DNA of 56,796 nt, from NCBI GenBank assembly GCA_013177995.1, contig JABLXN010000010.1, positions 1-56,796 of the forward strand, given 5' to 3'. The stretch is from Brevinematales bacterium. Its GTDB lineage: Bacteria; Spirochaetota; Brevinematia; Brevinematales; Thermospiraceae. Shown here in pieces: positions 25,217 through 34,301 of this stretch (its first letter is position 1; every line of letters starts with the position of its first letter). The notes beneath the pieces are model-generated. The model had not been told where the DNA came from. It was given only the letters and a program-made list of their open reading frames with translations, and did not search any database. The translations under genes were made by a program, and so were the position numbers.

Positions 25217-26488
25217 ATGGAGATAGTTGTTCAGTCTTTTCCTGATTGTTATGCAGTGGGTTTTCTCTCATGGTCAGTTCTGGAAAGTGCCGAACTCTGG
25301 CAGCGTGCCCTTGCGCATCTTCAAACCAGTGTTGATGTACCTGGTTTTCGGAAGGGAAAGGCACCTTTCGATATTCTTGAACAGCGTTATGAAGAGATGG
25401 TCAAAAAAGAAGTAGAAGAAATTGCCCTGCGAGAGGGTGTGAATAGACTTCGAGCGGAGCACAACCTTGTGGCTCTCTATGATTACAAGCTTTCTTCTGA
25501 GGTAGCCAAGAATGCTTCTTTGCGAATGGTGTTTTATTTTGGCAGGGATGTGGTTGTTCACAAGGGGCTTGAGGCGATTAAACTTTCGTCGGTAGAATAT
25601 GAGAAGGTCGAGTTGACCGAAAAAGATATTGTCGAAATGGTGAAACGTGACCTTGTTGAGCCAAAGGAGATTACCGGCAAGGCAGAAAAGGGTGATGTCA
25701 TGCACCTGCTTTTCAAGGGCAGGACGGATCCTGTCGTGGTGCGTGTGGATGATATCCCCGGCAAGCTTGTTGGCAAGAAGGTAGGGGATACGGTCGTTTT
25801 AGACTGGAAAGAAGTAGGAAATCTTGTTTTTGATGTTCTTGAGGATGTGCGACAAAAGGGAGAAACAGAGGTTCAGATCCTCAAGGTGTTGCGGGCTTCT
25901 GATGTGGATATCAATGATGAATCGCTCTATGCCAAAACGCCTTTCCAGACCAAGGAAAAGTATATCGAGTTTTTGAAAAACGTGATGCAAAGAGAGATTG
26001 ACACTATCAATCATCGCCACAGGGTGAGGGCCCTCAAGGAAGCGGTGAAGAAGGATCTTGATGTTGAGCTCAGTAAGGGTGTTTTTTATGATATGGTAGA
26101 GTCCCGCTTCAAGGATTGGTTTTTCTCTCATTTCAAGGCTTCGGTTTCTATGAAGGAGGTGCTCTCCGACAAAAAACTTCCTGAGGATATGCTCTCTATG
26201 ATGACCTCTGTGTATGATGATCTCAAGTTTTATTATGCGATGATTGACTATGCCAAGAAGAATGGTATTGAAGCAACTCAGGAAATGATTTCGAGGGTGG
26301 TGATGCGACAGGCAAGTGAGGCTGGTGAAGATTACAAGGATTATGTGGAGAAGATGACCAAAGAGGCCTGGGATAATGCTTTGGCACAGGCTCAGTTTGA
26401 TGCCGCTGTAGAAAAGTTTATGGAAAAGGTGACCTTCAAAGAAAAGAAGGTGGTGGGATACTACGAGTTTATTCAGTCTGAGGCATAA
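25217..26488 (+). CDS. tig: Trigger factor, ribosome-associated chaperone
   Basis: 423 aa, normal family length. The N-terminal ribosome-binding domain carries VDVPGFRKGKAPFDILEQRY, the trigger-factor GFRxGKxP signature that docks at L23. A middle PPIase-type domain (EKGDVMHLLFKGRTDPVVVRVDDIPGKLVGK, cited in part) and a long helical C-terminal arm follow. The start is ATG 25217, giving MEIVVQSFPD; the frame is open upstream into the tRNA. The ribosome binding site is weak (agggg). It has no promoter of its own and probably shares the tRNA transcript. Confidence 0.92.
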   Translation: MEIVVQSFPDCYAVGFLSWSVLESAELWQRALAHLQTSVDVPGFRKGKAPFDILEQRYEEMVKKEVEEIALREGVNRLRAEHNLVALYDYKLSSEVAKNASLRMVFYFGRDVVVHKGLEAIKLSSVEYEKVELTEKDIVEMVKRDLVEPKEITGKAEKGDVMHLLFKGRTDPVVVRVDDIPGKLVGKKVGDTVVLDWKEVGNLVFDVLEDVRQKGETEVQILKVLRASDVDINDESLYAKTPFQTKEKYIEFLKNVMQREIDTINHRHRVRALKEAVKKDLDVELSKGVFYDMVESRFKDWFFSHFKASVSMKEVLSDKKLPEDMLSMMTSVYDDLKFYYAMIDYAKKNGIEATQEMISRVVMRQASEAGEDYKDYVEKMTKEAWDNALAQAQFDAAVEKFMEKVTFKEKKVVGYYEFIQSEA

Positions 26489-26511
26489 GAAGAGGTCGAT
26501 GGATCTCGTAT

Positions 26512-26596
26512 GCCGAAGTGGCGGAACTGGTAGACGCGTCGGACTCAAAATCCGATGGGAGCTGATCCCGTGAGGGTTCGAGTCCCTCCTTCGGCA
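26512..26596 (+). tRNA. tRNA-Leu (CAA)
   Basis: 85 nt class II tRNA. Acceptor gccgaag/cttcggc, anticodon loop ctCAAaa between cgga and tccg. Lies 23 bp after tig and just before a terminator, so it ends the operon. Confidence 0.95.
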
Positions 26597-26598
26597 AG

Positions 26599-26627
26599 CC
26601 CTTCCAGGATCACTGGAAGGGTTTTTT
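26599..26627 (+). terminator. Rho-independent terminator of the tRNA/tig operon
   Basis: Perfect 9-bp stem cccttccag/ctggaaggg (26599-26607 and 26613-26621) with a 5-nt loop, followed by six T residues. Confidence 0.93.
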
Positions 26628-26676
26628 GTTTGGCGTTCTTTTACCTTTTTCATGGGAAAAAAGGGGGAAAAGGGTT

Positions 26677-27672
26677 GTGACAAGGGTGCTTTCTGAGAGA
26701 TCAGGGGCTTTTGATCGTTTACTTACGTGGTTTTTTTGTTCTAGGCGGGATCTTCCGTGGCGAAGAGAACGTTCTTTGTATAGTGTCCTGGTTTCAGAAA
26801 TGATGCTTCAGCAGACACAGGTTTCGCGGGTTGTGGAGTATTATCATCGGTTTATGGAGCGTTTCCCCGCCCTGGAGGCTTTGGCGGGGGCTTCTTTAGA
26901 AGAGGTGTACAGGGTATGGAGTGGGTTGGGGTATTACAGGCGAGCGCGTTACCTGTGGGAGACAGCTAAATGCCTGGTGAGGGATGGTCTTCCTTCTTCT
27001 GGATGGGAAAATTTACCGGGTTTGGGGAGATATACAGCTTCGGCGATTCGGGCTTTTGCTTTCAATGAGTGTGTGGGAGTGGTGGATGCTAATGTGGGAC
27101 GGGTTCTGGCCCGTTTTCGGGGTATTCTTTCTACGAAGCAGGAGAGGCTTCAGAGGATGATGAACACTTTAGTCGCCTATGGGGTTCGGTTGGGGTATGA
27201 GCCCCGGGATGTGAACGAGGCTTTTATGGAGTTGGGGGCAGTTGTTTGTGGACGAGAGAGACGCTGTTATCTCTGTCCTCTCAAGAGTGTCTGTTGCACG
27301 TACAAACGAGGTGAGGATATTTATGTTATCCGGAAGAAGAAGAATTATGTCAATATCCAGGAGAAATGTTTTGCCTATCTTGGGGCGGAGGGAAGGGTAT
27401 GGATGGTTCAGGGAGGGAGGTGGCGAAAAGACCTCTGGGATCTCCCTACAGGTGAAAAGAGTTGTGTGGAAGGGGAACGGCTGGGGGGCTTTGTGATTAC
27501 CTATGGAGTGACGCATCATCGGGTACAGCGCGAGGTGGAGGTGTATCGGGTGAGAGAGGAGGCTTTGTCCGAGAATGGTCGATGGGTGAGCGTGTTTCAA
27601 CCTGAGGTAGCCCTGGGTTCTCCTGCCCGGAAGTGTCTTGTTGTTCTCCAAGATTTTCAAGCCAGGAACTGA
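26677..27672 (+). CDS. mutY: A/G-specific adenine DNA glycosylase
   Basis: 331 aa from the GTG at 26677 (agggggaaaa upstream); the start is uncertain because the frame is open to 26626. HhH-GPD glycosylase: the catalytic Glu is in VSEMMLQQTQV (about E41), helix-hairpin-helix LPGLGRYTASAI, and catalytic Asp in VVDANVGRVLARF (about D137). The iron-sulphur cysteines are spaced C-x5-C-x2-C-x5-C, one residue shorter than the common C-x6-C-x2-C-x5-C. The C-terminal Nudix-like domain (THHRVQREVEVYR) recognises 8-oxoG and is intact. Removes A opposite 8-oxoG. Its last 176 bp overlap the 3' end of the convergent helicase gene. Confidence 0.92.
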   Translation: MTRVLSERSGAFDRLLTWFFCSRRDLPWRRERSLYSVLVSEMMLQQTQVSRVVEYYHRFMERFPALEALAGASLEEVYRVWSGLGYYRRARYLWETAKCLVRDGLPSSGWENLPGLGRYTASAIRAFAFNECVGVVDANVGRVLARFRGILSTKQERLQRMMNTLVAYGVRLGYEPRDVNEAFMELGAVVCGRERRCYLCPLKSVCCTYKRGEDIYVIRKKKNYVNIQEKCFAYLGAEGRVWMVQGGRWRKDLWDLPTGEKSCVEGERLGGFVITYGVTHHRVQREVEVYRVREEALSENGRWVSVFQPEVALGSPARKCLVVLQDFQARN

Positions 27673-30184
27673 AGTTGGTGGTGATGAAGGCTTCGGCTTC
27701 TCGCTGGAGCTTTGGGTAGTCTCCAATGATAATACGGGCCGGGGGAAGAGATTTTTGAAAGAGGGAGGCATAGCGTTTACTTACGGTTCTTCCGTCGAGG
27801 ATAAGCACAATGCCACGGTCAGATTTGCTTCGGATGAGACGTCCCACTCCCTGTTTCATGCGAAGCAGGGCCCGGGGAAGATAGTAGGCCATAAAGGCAT
27901 TTATCCCTCTTGAGGTGAGGAGTTCTCCCTTGGCAGCAGGAAGGGCGTCCGAGGGGCTATCAAAGGGAAGTTTCTCAATGATCACGCATCGAAGATTATA
28001 CCCACTCACATCGATTCCTTCCCAGAAACTGGAGGTGGCAAAAACGGCCGTTTTGGGATTTTTGCGCATGGTGGTAAGGATGGTGTGCTTGTTGGTTTCT
28101 CCTTGAGCCATGGGCAGGATACCCTCTGAGGAGAGGGTTTCTTTGAGTTTTTCAAAGGTGTCCTTGAGTCGCTGGTGAGAAGTGAAAAGCACCAAGGTTC
28201 CCCCTTCGTTCATCAGGATGTAGTCTTTGATACAGGTGAGGAAAAATTCATCTACCCTGAAATCTCTATCGCTTTCTAACAGGTGGATCTGGGCTTGATT
28301 ACGATAGTCAAAGGGAGAGGGAAGGCTTATGGTGTGTATTTTTCTTGGGAAAGAAGGGGAAAGCCCAATACTTTCTCGAAAGTAGGTGAACTCTCCATTT
28401 ACAGAAAGGGTGGCGGAGACACAGAGACTGAAGTGTTTGCGAAGGAAGATGCCACGGGAAAGAAATTCTCCGACCTCAAGGGGGCTATGGCAGAGTTTGA
28501 TATTGGGGTAACGGGGATGGGTGGAAACCTCTATCCAGCCAACCTCTGTGGGTTTTCTCTCCTGATTAAAGAGGATGTTATACACCTGAGAGACATCGGA
28601 AAGGCTTTTGATACGGCGATCGATGGAGGCTAACGCCGGCGGAAGGGTGGGTTCAGAAGAGGTATTTGTCATGAGATTTTTGAGTTCATTCCAGAGATAG
28701 CTATAACGAGAAATGAGTTTGCCAACTTCCTCAAGACGAACACTGAGAAAATGAAAGAAGTCACTTCGTTCCACCTCATCAGTAATACGAAGTTGAGGTC
28801 CTGTATGGTGAAGTTTTTTATAAAGAGGAATCCCATCGTGAATGATGGCATGAATGGAATCCACGATGGAGGTATGGGTTTCAAGGAGATTTTCCTTGAG
28901 TTTGGCAAACTCCATCTGGTCTTCATACCGTGGAGGCTGGTGTTTTTTGAAAAGGTGGGGGAGAAGACCTTTTGGATGGTTTTTTCTATCCGTATGATAA
29001 AGACGTCCCATTTTCTGGAGAAGTCCACGGAGTGAAAGTTCTACACTCTGGCTTTTGAGAGCCACGTCCTCGAGATGATGGGCCTCATCGAAGACAATGG
29101 CATCGAAACGGGGTAGGTAGGAAATATAGGTCTGTGGGTCAAGGGAGGAGAGGATGAGGGAATGATTGGCAATAATAATCTGGGCTTTTTCGGCTTTGAG
29201 ATAGGCCTTTTGATAAAAACAATTTCCCCCAAAGGGGCACTGTTTTCCCTGACAGGTCTCTCCATCGCTTGCGATTTCTTCCCATATTTCCTGGGGAATT
29301 TCCCGGGGAAAATCCCGACGGCTACCTGTTTCAGTGGTATGTGACCATTTTTCCAGGTCTTCGAGAAGGGTTATTTTGGACTTATCGGGATCATCAAAGA
29401 GGGAGAGAGCCCGGTCTTTGTCACCAAGAAGGTCTTTGAGTTTATTTCGACAGAGATAATTGCCTCTTCCGGTGAGAAGGGCCACCTCAAGGGTTTCACC
29501 TGTGATGGCTTTGATGATCTCGACAACAAGGGGGATATCCTTGGAGGCAATCTGGTCCTGCAGATGAATGGTATGAGTGGCTATGGCCACTTTTTTGCTA
29601 TTGGTGATGGCCCAGAGAGAGGCTGGAATGAGGTAGGCAAGGGATTTTCCTGTACCGGTGCCGGCTTCTGCAAAAAGAAGAGATTTGCTATTGATGGTTT
29701 CGATGATGGCTTCCACCAACTGGATTTGTTCTTCACGGCTTTCAAAGGAACGGATATGCCTGGAGAGGAGTCCATCTGGTTGAAAGATAGCCTTGATCTT
29801 TTCTACGGAGAGTTTCTGTTGGGGATGAACGGGGAGTATAATATTGACAAGTGTACATTCGTTGTCTATGATGAAAAATCCCATCCCAAGGTTCTGGACA
29901 CGCTGGGCGACAGAGAGATCATTGGTAGAGGGTTTGAGATTTTCTTTGGGATTCTGGTCGAAAGGGGGATGGTTATGGATGAAAACATCGCCCTGGAGGC
30001 TTCGGTGGAGGTTGTAAGGGGTGGCCATGTCATTTCCATAACCTACTACTTCGATAGAGGTTACTTTCCCCTCTTCGTTGATAAACCCACAGAAGGCCAC
30101 TTCCTGTCCGTCGTTTTGCTGGATGGCCGTCTGGATAGCGGTGACGACGTCAGGGCTGAAGTGGTTATGAGCCTCGTCTATCAT
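27497..30184 (-). CDS. dinG: DinG/XPD-type helicase with N-terminal JAMM domain
   Basis: 895 aa. Residues about 1-115 look like a JAB/JAMM metalloprotease-type domain (RadC/MPN-like): H70 and H72 in IHNHPP, then S86 and D89 in PSTNDL, with a candidate acidic residue at E28. The superfamily 2 helicase follows: Walker A AEAGTGTGKS near 173, DEAH in FDAIVFDEAHHLED near 365, and motif VI RMKQGVGRLIRS near 795. Cysteines of the XPD/DinG iron-sulphur cluster are visible (YLCRNK, ETCQGKQCPFGGNC). The last roughly 50 residues are unconserved, Pro-rich and encoded opposite mutY. Unwinds DNA, probably in repair. It starts 3 bp after cysS. Confidence 0.85.
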   Translation of the reverse strand: MIDEAHNHFSPDVVTAIQTAIQQNDGQEVAFCGFINEEGKVTSIEVVGYGNDMATPYNLHRSLQGDVFIHNHPPFDQNPKENLKPSTNDLSVAQRVQNLGMGFFIIDNECTLVNIILPVHPQQKLSVEKIKAIFQPDGLLSRHIRSFESREEQIQLVEAIIETINSKSLLFAEAGTGTGKSLAYLIPASLWAITNSKKVAIATHTIHLQDQIASKDIPLVVEIIKAITGETLEVALLTGRGNYLCRNKLKDLLGDKDRALSLFDDPDKSKITLLEDLEKWSHTTETGSRRDFPREIPQEIWEEIASDGETCQGKQCPFGGNCFYQKAYLKAEKAQIIIANHSLILSSLDPQTYISYLPRFDAIVFDEAHHLEDVALKSQSVELSLRGLLQKMGRLYHTDRKNHPKGLLPHLFKKHQPPRYEDQMEFAKLKENLLETHTSIVDSIHAIIHDGIPLYKKLHHTGPQLRITDEVERSDFFHFLSVRLEEVGKLISRYSYLWNELKNLMTNTSSEPTLPPALASIDRRIKSLSDVSQVYNILFNQERKPTEVGWIEVSTHPRYPNIKLCHSPLEVGEFLSRGIFLRKHFSLCVSATLSVNGEFTYFRESIGLSPSFPRKIHTISLPSPFDYRNQAQIHLLESDRDFRVDEFFLTCIKDYILMNEGGTLVLFTSHQRLKDTFEKLKETLSSEGILPMAQGETNKHTILTTMRKNPKTAVFATSSFWEGIDVSGYNLRCVIIEKLPFDSPSDALPAAKGELLTSRGINAFMAYYLPRALLRMKQGVGRLIRSKSDRGIVLILDGRTVSKRYASLFQKSLPPARIIIGDYPKLQREAEAFITTNFSSWLENLGEQQDTSGQENPGLPQVETRSPIDHSRTKPPLSPDTPPPRAVPDDASLHR

Positions 30185-30187
30185 GGA

Positions 30188-31588
30188 TTATAACCTTTTC
30201 CATACCGGTCCTTGTGGGGTATCCCTCACTTCGATACCACGTTTCAGGAGTTCCTCTCTCAGGGCATCAGCGCGGGCATAATCTTTGTTTTTCTTGGCTT
30301 CGAGACGAGCCTGGAAGAGGGCTTCTTCCTCAGCAGAGAGAATATCGACGGATTCTTTTTCAATGAAACCAAGGACCTTCTCAAGGGAGAGGAAAAAGGC
30401 AAGCATCTCCTGGGTATTGGCCAATGTGGCCTGGTTCTGGTGTTCATAGAAGGCACGAATCATCTCAAAGAGGTGTCCCATGGCTTCGGCAATATTGAGA
30501 TCGTCATCCATAGCCTCTTCAAAAGCCTGTTTTTTGGAGAGGAAGGTTTCGTGGAGGATAGCATAGGGTTCCCCGCCTTTTTGTACCTGCCGGAGGGCAA
30601 AGAGAAAATCATCGATACGTTTGAGAGAGGATTCGGCTTGCCTCACCAGATCAAAGGTGAAGTTGAGGGGTTTGCGGTAGTGGGTGGTGATGAGTGCATA
30701 GCGAATAGCCCGGGGAGAAAGCCCCTTGGCCAAGAGGTCTCTCAGGGTGTAGAAATTGCCTTTTGACTTGGACATCTTTTCCCCGTCAACGATGAGGTGG
30801 GTGGCATGAAGCCAATAACGGACAAAGGGTTTGCCTGTATAACACTCCGATTGGGCTATCTCGTTCTCATGGTGGGGAAAGAGATTGTCAATACCCCCAC
30901 AGTGGATATCAAGAGTTTCTCCCAAAAGCGAGAGACTCATGGCTGAACATTCAATGTGCCAGCCTGGTCTTCCCTCGCCAAAAGGGGATGGCCATTTGAC
31001 ATCACCGTCCTCTGGAGACCATTTTTTCCAGAGGGCAAAGTCGCTTACGGATTCTTTGTCGTATTCATCGGCGCTGAGGCGTCCGCTGGCGGCTGCTTTG
31101 AGAGTGGAGGTGTCAAGGTGAGCCAACTTCCCGTAGGAGGGAAAGGTGGAGATCTTGAAATATACCCCGTCTTCTGTTTCGTAGGCATGGCCTTTTTCAA
31201 GCAGGTACTGGATAATCTCAATCATCTGGGGGATATATTCCGTTGCTGCGGGGTAATGGTCAGCAGGGAGTACCTTGAGGGTTTTGATATCTTCGAAAAA
31301 GGCCTGTTTGTAGATAGCGGTGTAATCTGAAAGACTCATGCCTTGCTGGAGGGAATTGCGGATGGTTTTGTCATCCACATCAGTGAGGTTCATCACATGG
31401 GTAACCTTGTATCCTCGATAGAGTAGCCAGCGTTTGAGGAGGTCTTCAAAAAGAAAGGTACGAAGATTTCCAATGTGGGGGTAGTTGTACACTGTGGGTC
31501 CACAGGTGTAGAGACGAACCCTTCCTGGTTGAAGGGGGACGAACTCCTCTACCATTCTGGAGAGACTGTTGTAGAAACGAATGGGCAT
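30188..31588 (-). CDS. cysS: Cysteinyl-tRNA synthetase
   Basis: 466 aa, normal length. Class I synthetase: the HIGH-type motif is in TVYNYPHIGNLRTF near residue 32 and KMSKSKGN near 266. Zinc ligands include C29 (LYTCGPT) and C-containing segments WHIECSAMSL and HCGGIDNLFPHHENE. The C-terminus KNKDYARADALREELLKRGIEVRDTPQGPVW is typical. Charges tRNA-Cys. It has its own consensus promoter and is followed at 3 bp by the helicase gene. Confidence 0.96.
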   Translation of the reverse strand: MPIRFYNSLSRMVEEFVPLQPGRVRLYTCGPTVYNYPHIGNLRTFLFEDLLKRWLLYRGYKVTHVMNLTDVDDKTIRNSLQQGMSLSDYTAIYKQAFFEDIKTLKVLPADHYPAATEYIPQMIEIIQYLLEKGHAYETEDGVYFKISTFPSYGKLAHLDTSTLKAAASGRLSADEYDKESVSDFALWKKWSPEDGDVKWPSPFGEGRPGWHIECSAMSLSLLGETLDIHCGGIDNLFPHHENEIAQSECYTGKPFVRYWLHATHLIVDGEKMSKSKGNFYTLRDLLAKGLSPRAIRYALITTHYRKPLNFTFDLVRQAESSLKRIDDFLFALRQVQKGGEPYAILHETFLSKKQAFEEAMDDDLNIAEAMGHLFEMIRAFYEHQNQATLANTQEMLAFFLSLEKVLGFIEKESVDILSAEEEALFQARLEAKKNKDYARADALREELLKRGIEVRDTPQGPVWKRL

Positions 31589-31614
31589 AGAGACTCCTTT
31601 TGTTTATCTATGTT

Positions 31615-31643
31615 ATTATACGAAAAAGGAGGGGAAAAAGCAA
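31615..31643 (-). promoter_or_regulatory. Sigma-70 promoter of cysS
   Basis: On the minus strand TTGCTT at 31643-31638, 17-bp spacer, TATAAT at 31620-31615. Followed by aaaggag and the ATG at 31588. Confidence 0.8.
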
Positions 31644-31676
31644 ATGAGTGGGAGGGGAGGGTATAGGAGGCTTTTT

Positions 31677-31731
31677 GCTATTCCCTTATTTCAGCCAGAG
31701 GAGGAGTTGTTTGCTGAAATATGGTAATAGC
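31677..31731. repeat. Palindromic repeat, copy 3
   Basis: Left arm GCTATTCCCTTATTTCAGC at 31677-31695, 17-nt loop, right arm GCTGAAATATGGTAATAGC at 31713-31731. Lies between the divergent cysS and sppA promoters. Confidence 0.9.
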
Positions 31732-31808
31732 TCATTTTCAGGTATTTTCTCCACCTCCTCCCAAAAGACAACATTTCTCTTGAGTTGCGAGGGAACCCCT
31801 CTCCTTAT

Positions 31809-31837
31809 TTGCCATCTTTTGTTTTTTGTGCTACAAT
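31809..31837 (+). promoter_or_regulatory. Sigma-70 promoter of the sppA operon
   Basis: TTGCCA at 31809-31814, 17-bp spacer, TACAAT at 31832-31837, with the ATG 24 bp later. Confidence 0.8.
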
Positions 31838-31860
31838 ACTATAAGGAAAAAGAGGAGTCT

Positions 31861-32805
31861 ATGGCGAAGAAGCTTTCACTCTGGGTAACCCTTTCTCTCT
31901 GGGGGATGTCTTTTCTTCTAGCTCTTGTATGGCTTTCGACGGGAGAAGCTCAAAAGGTTGGGAAAAAGACACCCGCGATAGGCAAACGAATAGCGGTTAT
32001 TGAGATTTACGGGGCTATCACCTATGAGGGAGAGACGGCGGGTCTCATGGGGCTTCGGACAGGGGGAGTATTGGCCTGGCTTGAGGATTTAGAAAAGGCG
32101 GCCAGTGATCCCATGACAGCGGCCATTATTCTTCGTATCAATTCTCCGGGGGGAACGGTGGGAGCCACTCAGGAACTTCATGCTGCCATTCAGCGGGCAA
32201 AAGAGAAAGGAAAAGTGGTGGTGGCTTCTTTTGGGGATATCGCGGCTTCGGGTGGGTATTATATCGCGACGGCGTGTGATGCTATTGTGAGTTTACCCGG
32301 GACACTTACAGGGAGTATAGGGGTCATCATGCAGGGGTTCCAGTATCATGAGCTTTTGCAGAAGATTGGCGTGAAAGCCTCTGTGATAAAGTCCGGGAAA
32401 AACAAGGATATCTTTGCCGGCTATCGCGAGATGACGGCCGAAGAGGAAGCTATTCTCTTTTCTGTGGTGAGTAATACGTATGAACAGTTTCTTGGGGCGG
32501 TGATGAAAGGGAGAAACCTCTCCCGCGAAGAGGCGAAGGGGCTTTGTGATGGACGGATCTTTACGGGGGAACAGGCTTTTCAGGTGAAACTGGTGGACAA
32601 GTTAGGGACCTTTGAAGATGCTGTGGCATTGGCCCGTGAGATGGCAAAACTCCCTTCTTCTGCTCCTCTCTATTTTCCGGCAGAGGAGGAGATGAACTGG
32701 AAGCAACTCTTGAGGCGTTTAAGCCTGAGAGGGAACAATATTCTTTCGGTGGGGATGCCCTCTTTTCCTTCAGCAAAACTCTGGTATTATATGACCTTGG
32801 AATAA
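31861..32805 (+). CDS. sppA: Signal peptide peptidase SppA
   Basis: 314 aa, the short single-domain form (E. coli SppA is about twice as long). The N-terminal membrane anchor is at residues 5-25. Crotonase-like S49 protease fold: RINSPGGTVGATQE near residue 98, catalytic Ser in GDIAASGGYYIA near 130, and general-base Lys in VIKSGKNKDIF near 180. Degrades cleaved signal peptides at the cytoplasmic membrane. The start is ATG 31861 with gaggag upstream. First gene of sppA-chaperone-ribH-nusB-mazG. Confidence 0.92.
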   Translation: MAKKLSLWVTLSLWGMSFLLALVWLSTGEAQKVGKKTPAIGKRIAVIEIYGAITYEGETAGLMGLRTGGVLAWLEDLEKAASDPMTAAIILRINSPGGTVGATQELHAAIQRAKEKGKVVVASFGDIAASGGYYIATACDAIVSLPGTLTGSIGVIMQGFQYHELLQKIGVKASVIKSGKNKDIFAGYREMTAEEEAILFSVVSNTYEQFLGAVMKGRNLSREEAKGLCDGRIFTGEQAFQVKLVDKLGTFEDAVALAREMAKLPSSAPLYFPAEEEMNWKQLLRRLSLRGNNILSVGMPSFPSAKLWYYMTLE

Positions 32806-32815
32806 AGGAGACACT

Positions 32816-33847
32816 ATGAGATGGCTTAAGTTTTTTTTCGTTTTTACTCTTGCCTATGGATTTGCGAGTGAACCACTTAACTGGGTGGTGGCAACTGTGA
32901 ATAATAATCCTATAACCTTCTATGATGTTCAACGATACAATCAGTTTATCACAGAGAATTCTGGTGGTATGGTGACCAATACCTTTGAAGAGGGTCTTCA
33001 GAACTGGTTTACCTATTATATTCTCAAGTCGCTTGCCGAGAGCGATAAACGTTATCAACTTGCCCCAGGGGAAATTCAGGATGCGATGCTTCCCTATGTC
33101 AAGATGACAAATACCCAGCCAGAATTGGTCTCTCTTTTCAATAAGTATCGGGATCTTTTAGAGATGAGAGTCGAGGTTAATCTCTATATTCAGAAGCTCA
33201 CCTTTTTCAATGAATCCTTCAAGAGGGAACTCTACCAGGGTATTGATGAAGCCGAGGCGAAGGCTTTTTATGAAACCAACAAGACCAATTTTCTTGCTCC
33301 TCCACTTGTGAATCTCATGGTTTTTGCGGCCCTGTATCCTGAGAATGCTTCTCTCACTGAACTCGAGACTATTGAAAAAACCTTTGAAGTCCTGGCCAAA
33401 GAAGCCACGAAGACGACCAATGGCAATAGCTTGGTGGAGAAATACAAAAAATCCGTCACCTTTACCCCGTATTCGGGGAATAGTGGGCTGACCAATGTTC
33501 AACATCTTTTTCTGAGTGGCTATCCGGAGGAAGTCCTTGGGCTTGCCCTTGATCCCACGTATTACAAGCAATACCTTGACAAGGGCAAGGTTTTTGGTCC
33601 CCAGGTGCTTCAGTTCCGAAAAGACAAAAAGAAGTATGTGCTGGTCATGCGGGTTTTGCAAAAAGAGGAATCCAAGGTTTTGCCTTACGAAGAGGTGAAG
33701 AATTATATTTATACCCTTCTCCAGAACAAGCGAGTGGAAGATGTGGTGAGAAAATGGTGTGCCGACCAGGTGAGAACCTACAAGGTGTCTCTTGAAATCA
33801 AAGACAAAACCTATCAAGGAGCCTACGATGCCTATATACGAAGGTAA
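32816..33847 (+). CDS. SurA-like periplasmic chaperone, parvulin domain not evident
   Basis: 343 aa. Signal peptide at residues 1-17 (KFFFVFTLAYGFAS). The next segment, WVVATVNNNPITFYDVQRYNQFI, is the typical SurA/PpiD N-terminal start. The body is charged and helical, with a loop that resembles the entry to a parvulin domain (AFYETNKTNFLAPPLVNLMVF) but without the usual catalytic motif set. Likely a chaperone for outer-membrane proteins in the periplasm. ATG with aaaggag; it overlaps ribH by 20 bp. Confidence 0.65.
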   Translation: MRWLKFFFVFTLAYGFASEPLNWVVATVNNNPITFYDVQRYNQFITENSGGMVTNTFEEGLQNWFTYYILKSLAESDKRYQLAPGEIQDAMLPYVKMTNTQPELVSLFNKYRDLLEMRVEVNLYIQKLTFFNESFKRELYQGIDEAEAKAFYETNKTNFLAPPLVNLMVFAALYPENASLTELETIEKTFEVLAKEATKTTNGNSLVEKYKKSVTFTPYSGNSGLTNVQHLFLSGYPEEVLGLALDPTYYKQYLDKGKVFGPQVLQFRKDKKKYVLVMRVLQKEESKVLPYEEVKNYIYTLLQNKRVEDVVRKWCADQVRTYKVSLEIKDKTYQGAYDAYIRR

Positions 33848-34301
33848 ACTCAGTGCGAAGGGGCTCAAATTAGCCCTTGTGGTGGGAAAGTTTAACTCAT
33901 TTATAGGAGACAGGCTGATAGACGGAGCTCTCAACGCCTTTGAGCAACTTGAGGGAAACCCTGAGATGGTGGATATTTACAAGGTGCCAGGGAGTTATGA
34001 GATTCCCGGGGTGGTGAGACGGCTTTTGGATGCCGGTAAGCATGATGCTATCGTTACCTTAGGGGTGGTGATTCGTGGACAGACTCCTCATTTTGAGTAC
34101 GTGGCCGGCAATACCTCCAAAGCCCTGATGGAAATGGCCGCAGAAGGCAAGGTGCCTGTGGTTTTTGGGATTATCACAGCAGATGATGTAGAACAGGCCA
34201 TTGATCGAGCCGGCGTGAAGAGTGGGAACAAGGGATATGAAGCTGTCTTCACCGCCGTGGAGATGGTGAGCCTTTATAGACAGATGAACCATGGCAAATG
34301 A
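33828..34301 (+). CDS. ribH: 6,7-dimethyl-8-ribityllumazine synthase
   Basis: 157 aa. Penultimate step of riboflavin synthesis, as an icosahedral or pentameric cytoplasmic enzyme. Motifs: ALVVGKFNSFIGDRLIDGA near residue 14, VPGSYEIPGVVRRLL near 52, GVVIRGQTPHFEYVAG with the catalytic His near 85, and VFGIITADDVEQA near 118. The start is ATG 33828 with aagga; the frame is open upstream. No other rib gene is nearby; here it is paired with nusB, a common arrangement. Confidence 0.95.
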   Translation: MPIYEGKLSAKGLKLALVVGKFNSFIGDRLIDGALNAFEQLEGNPEMVDIYKVPGSYEIPGVVRRLLDAGKHDAIVTLGVVIRGQTPHFEYVAGNTSKALMEMAAEGKVPVVFGIITADDVEQAIDRAGVKSGNKGYEAVFTAVEMVSLYRQMNHGK

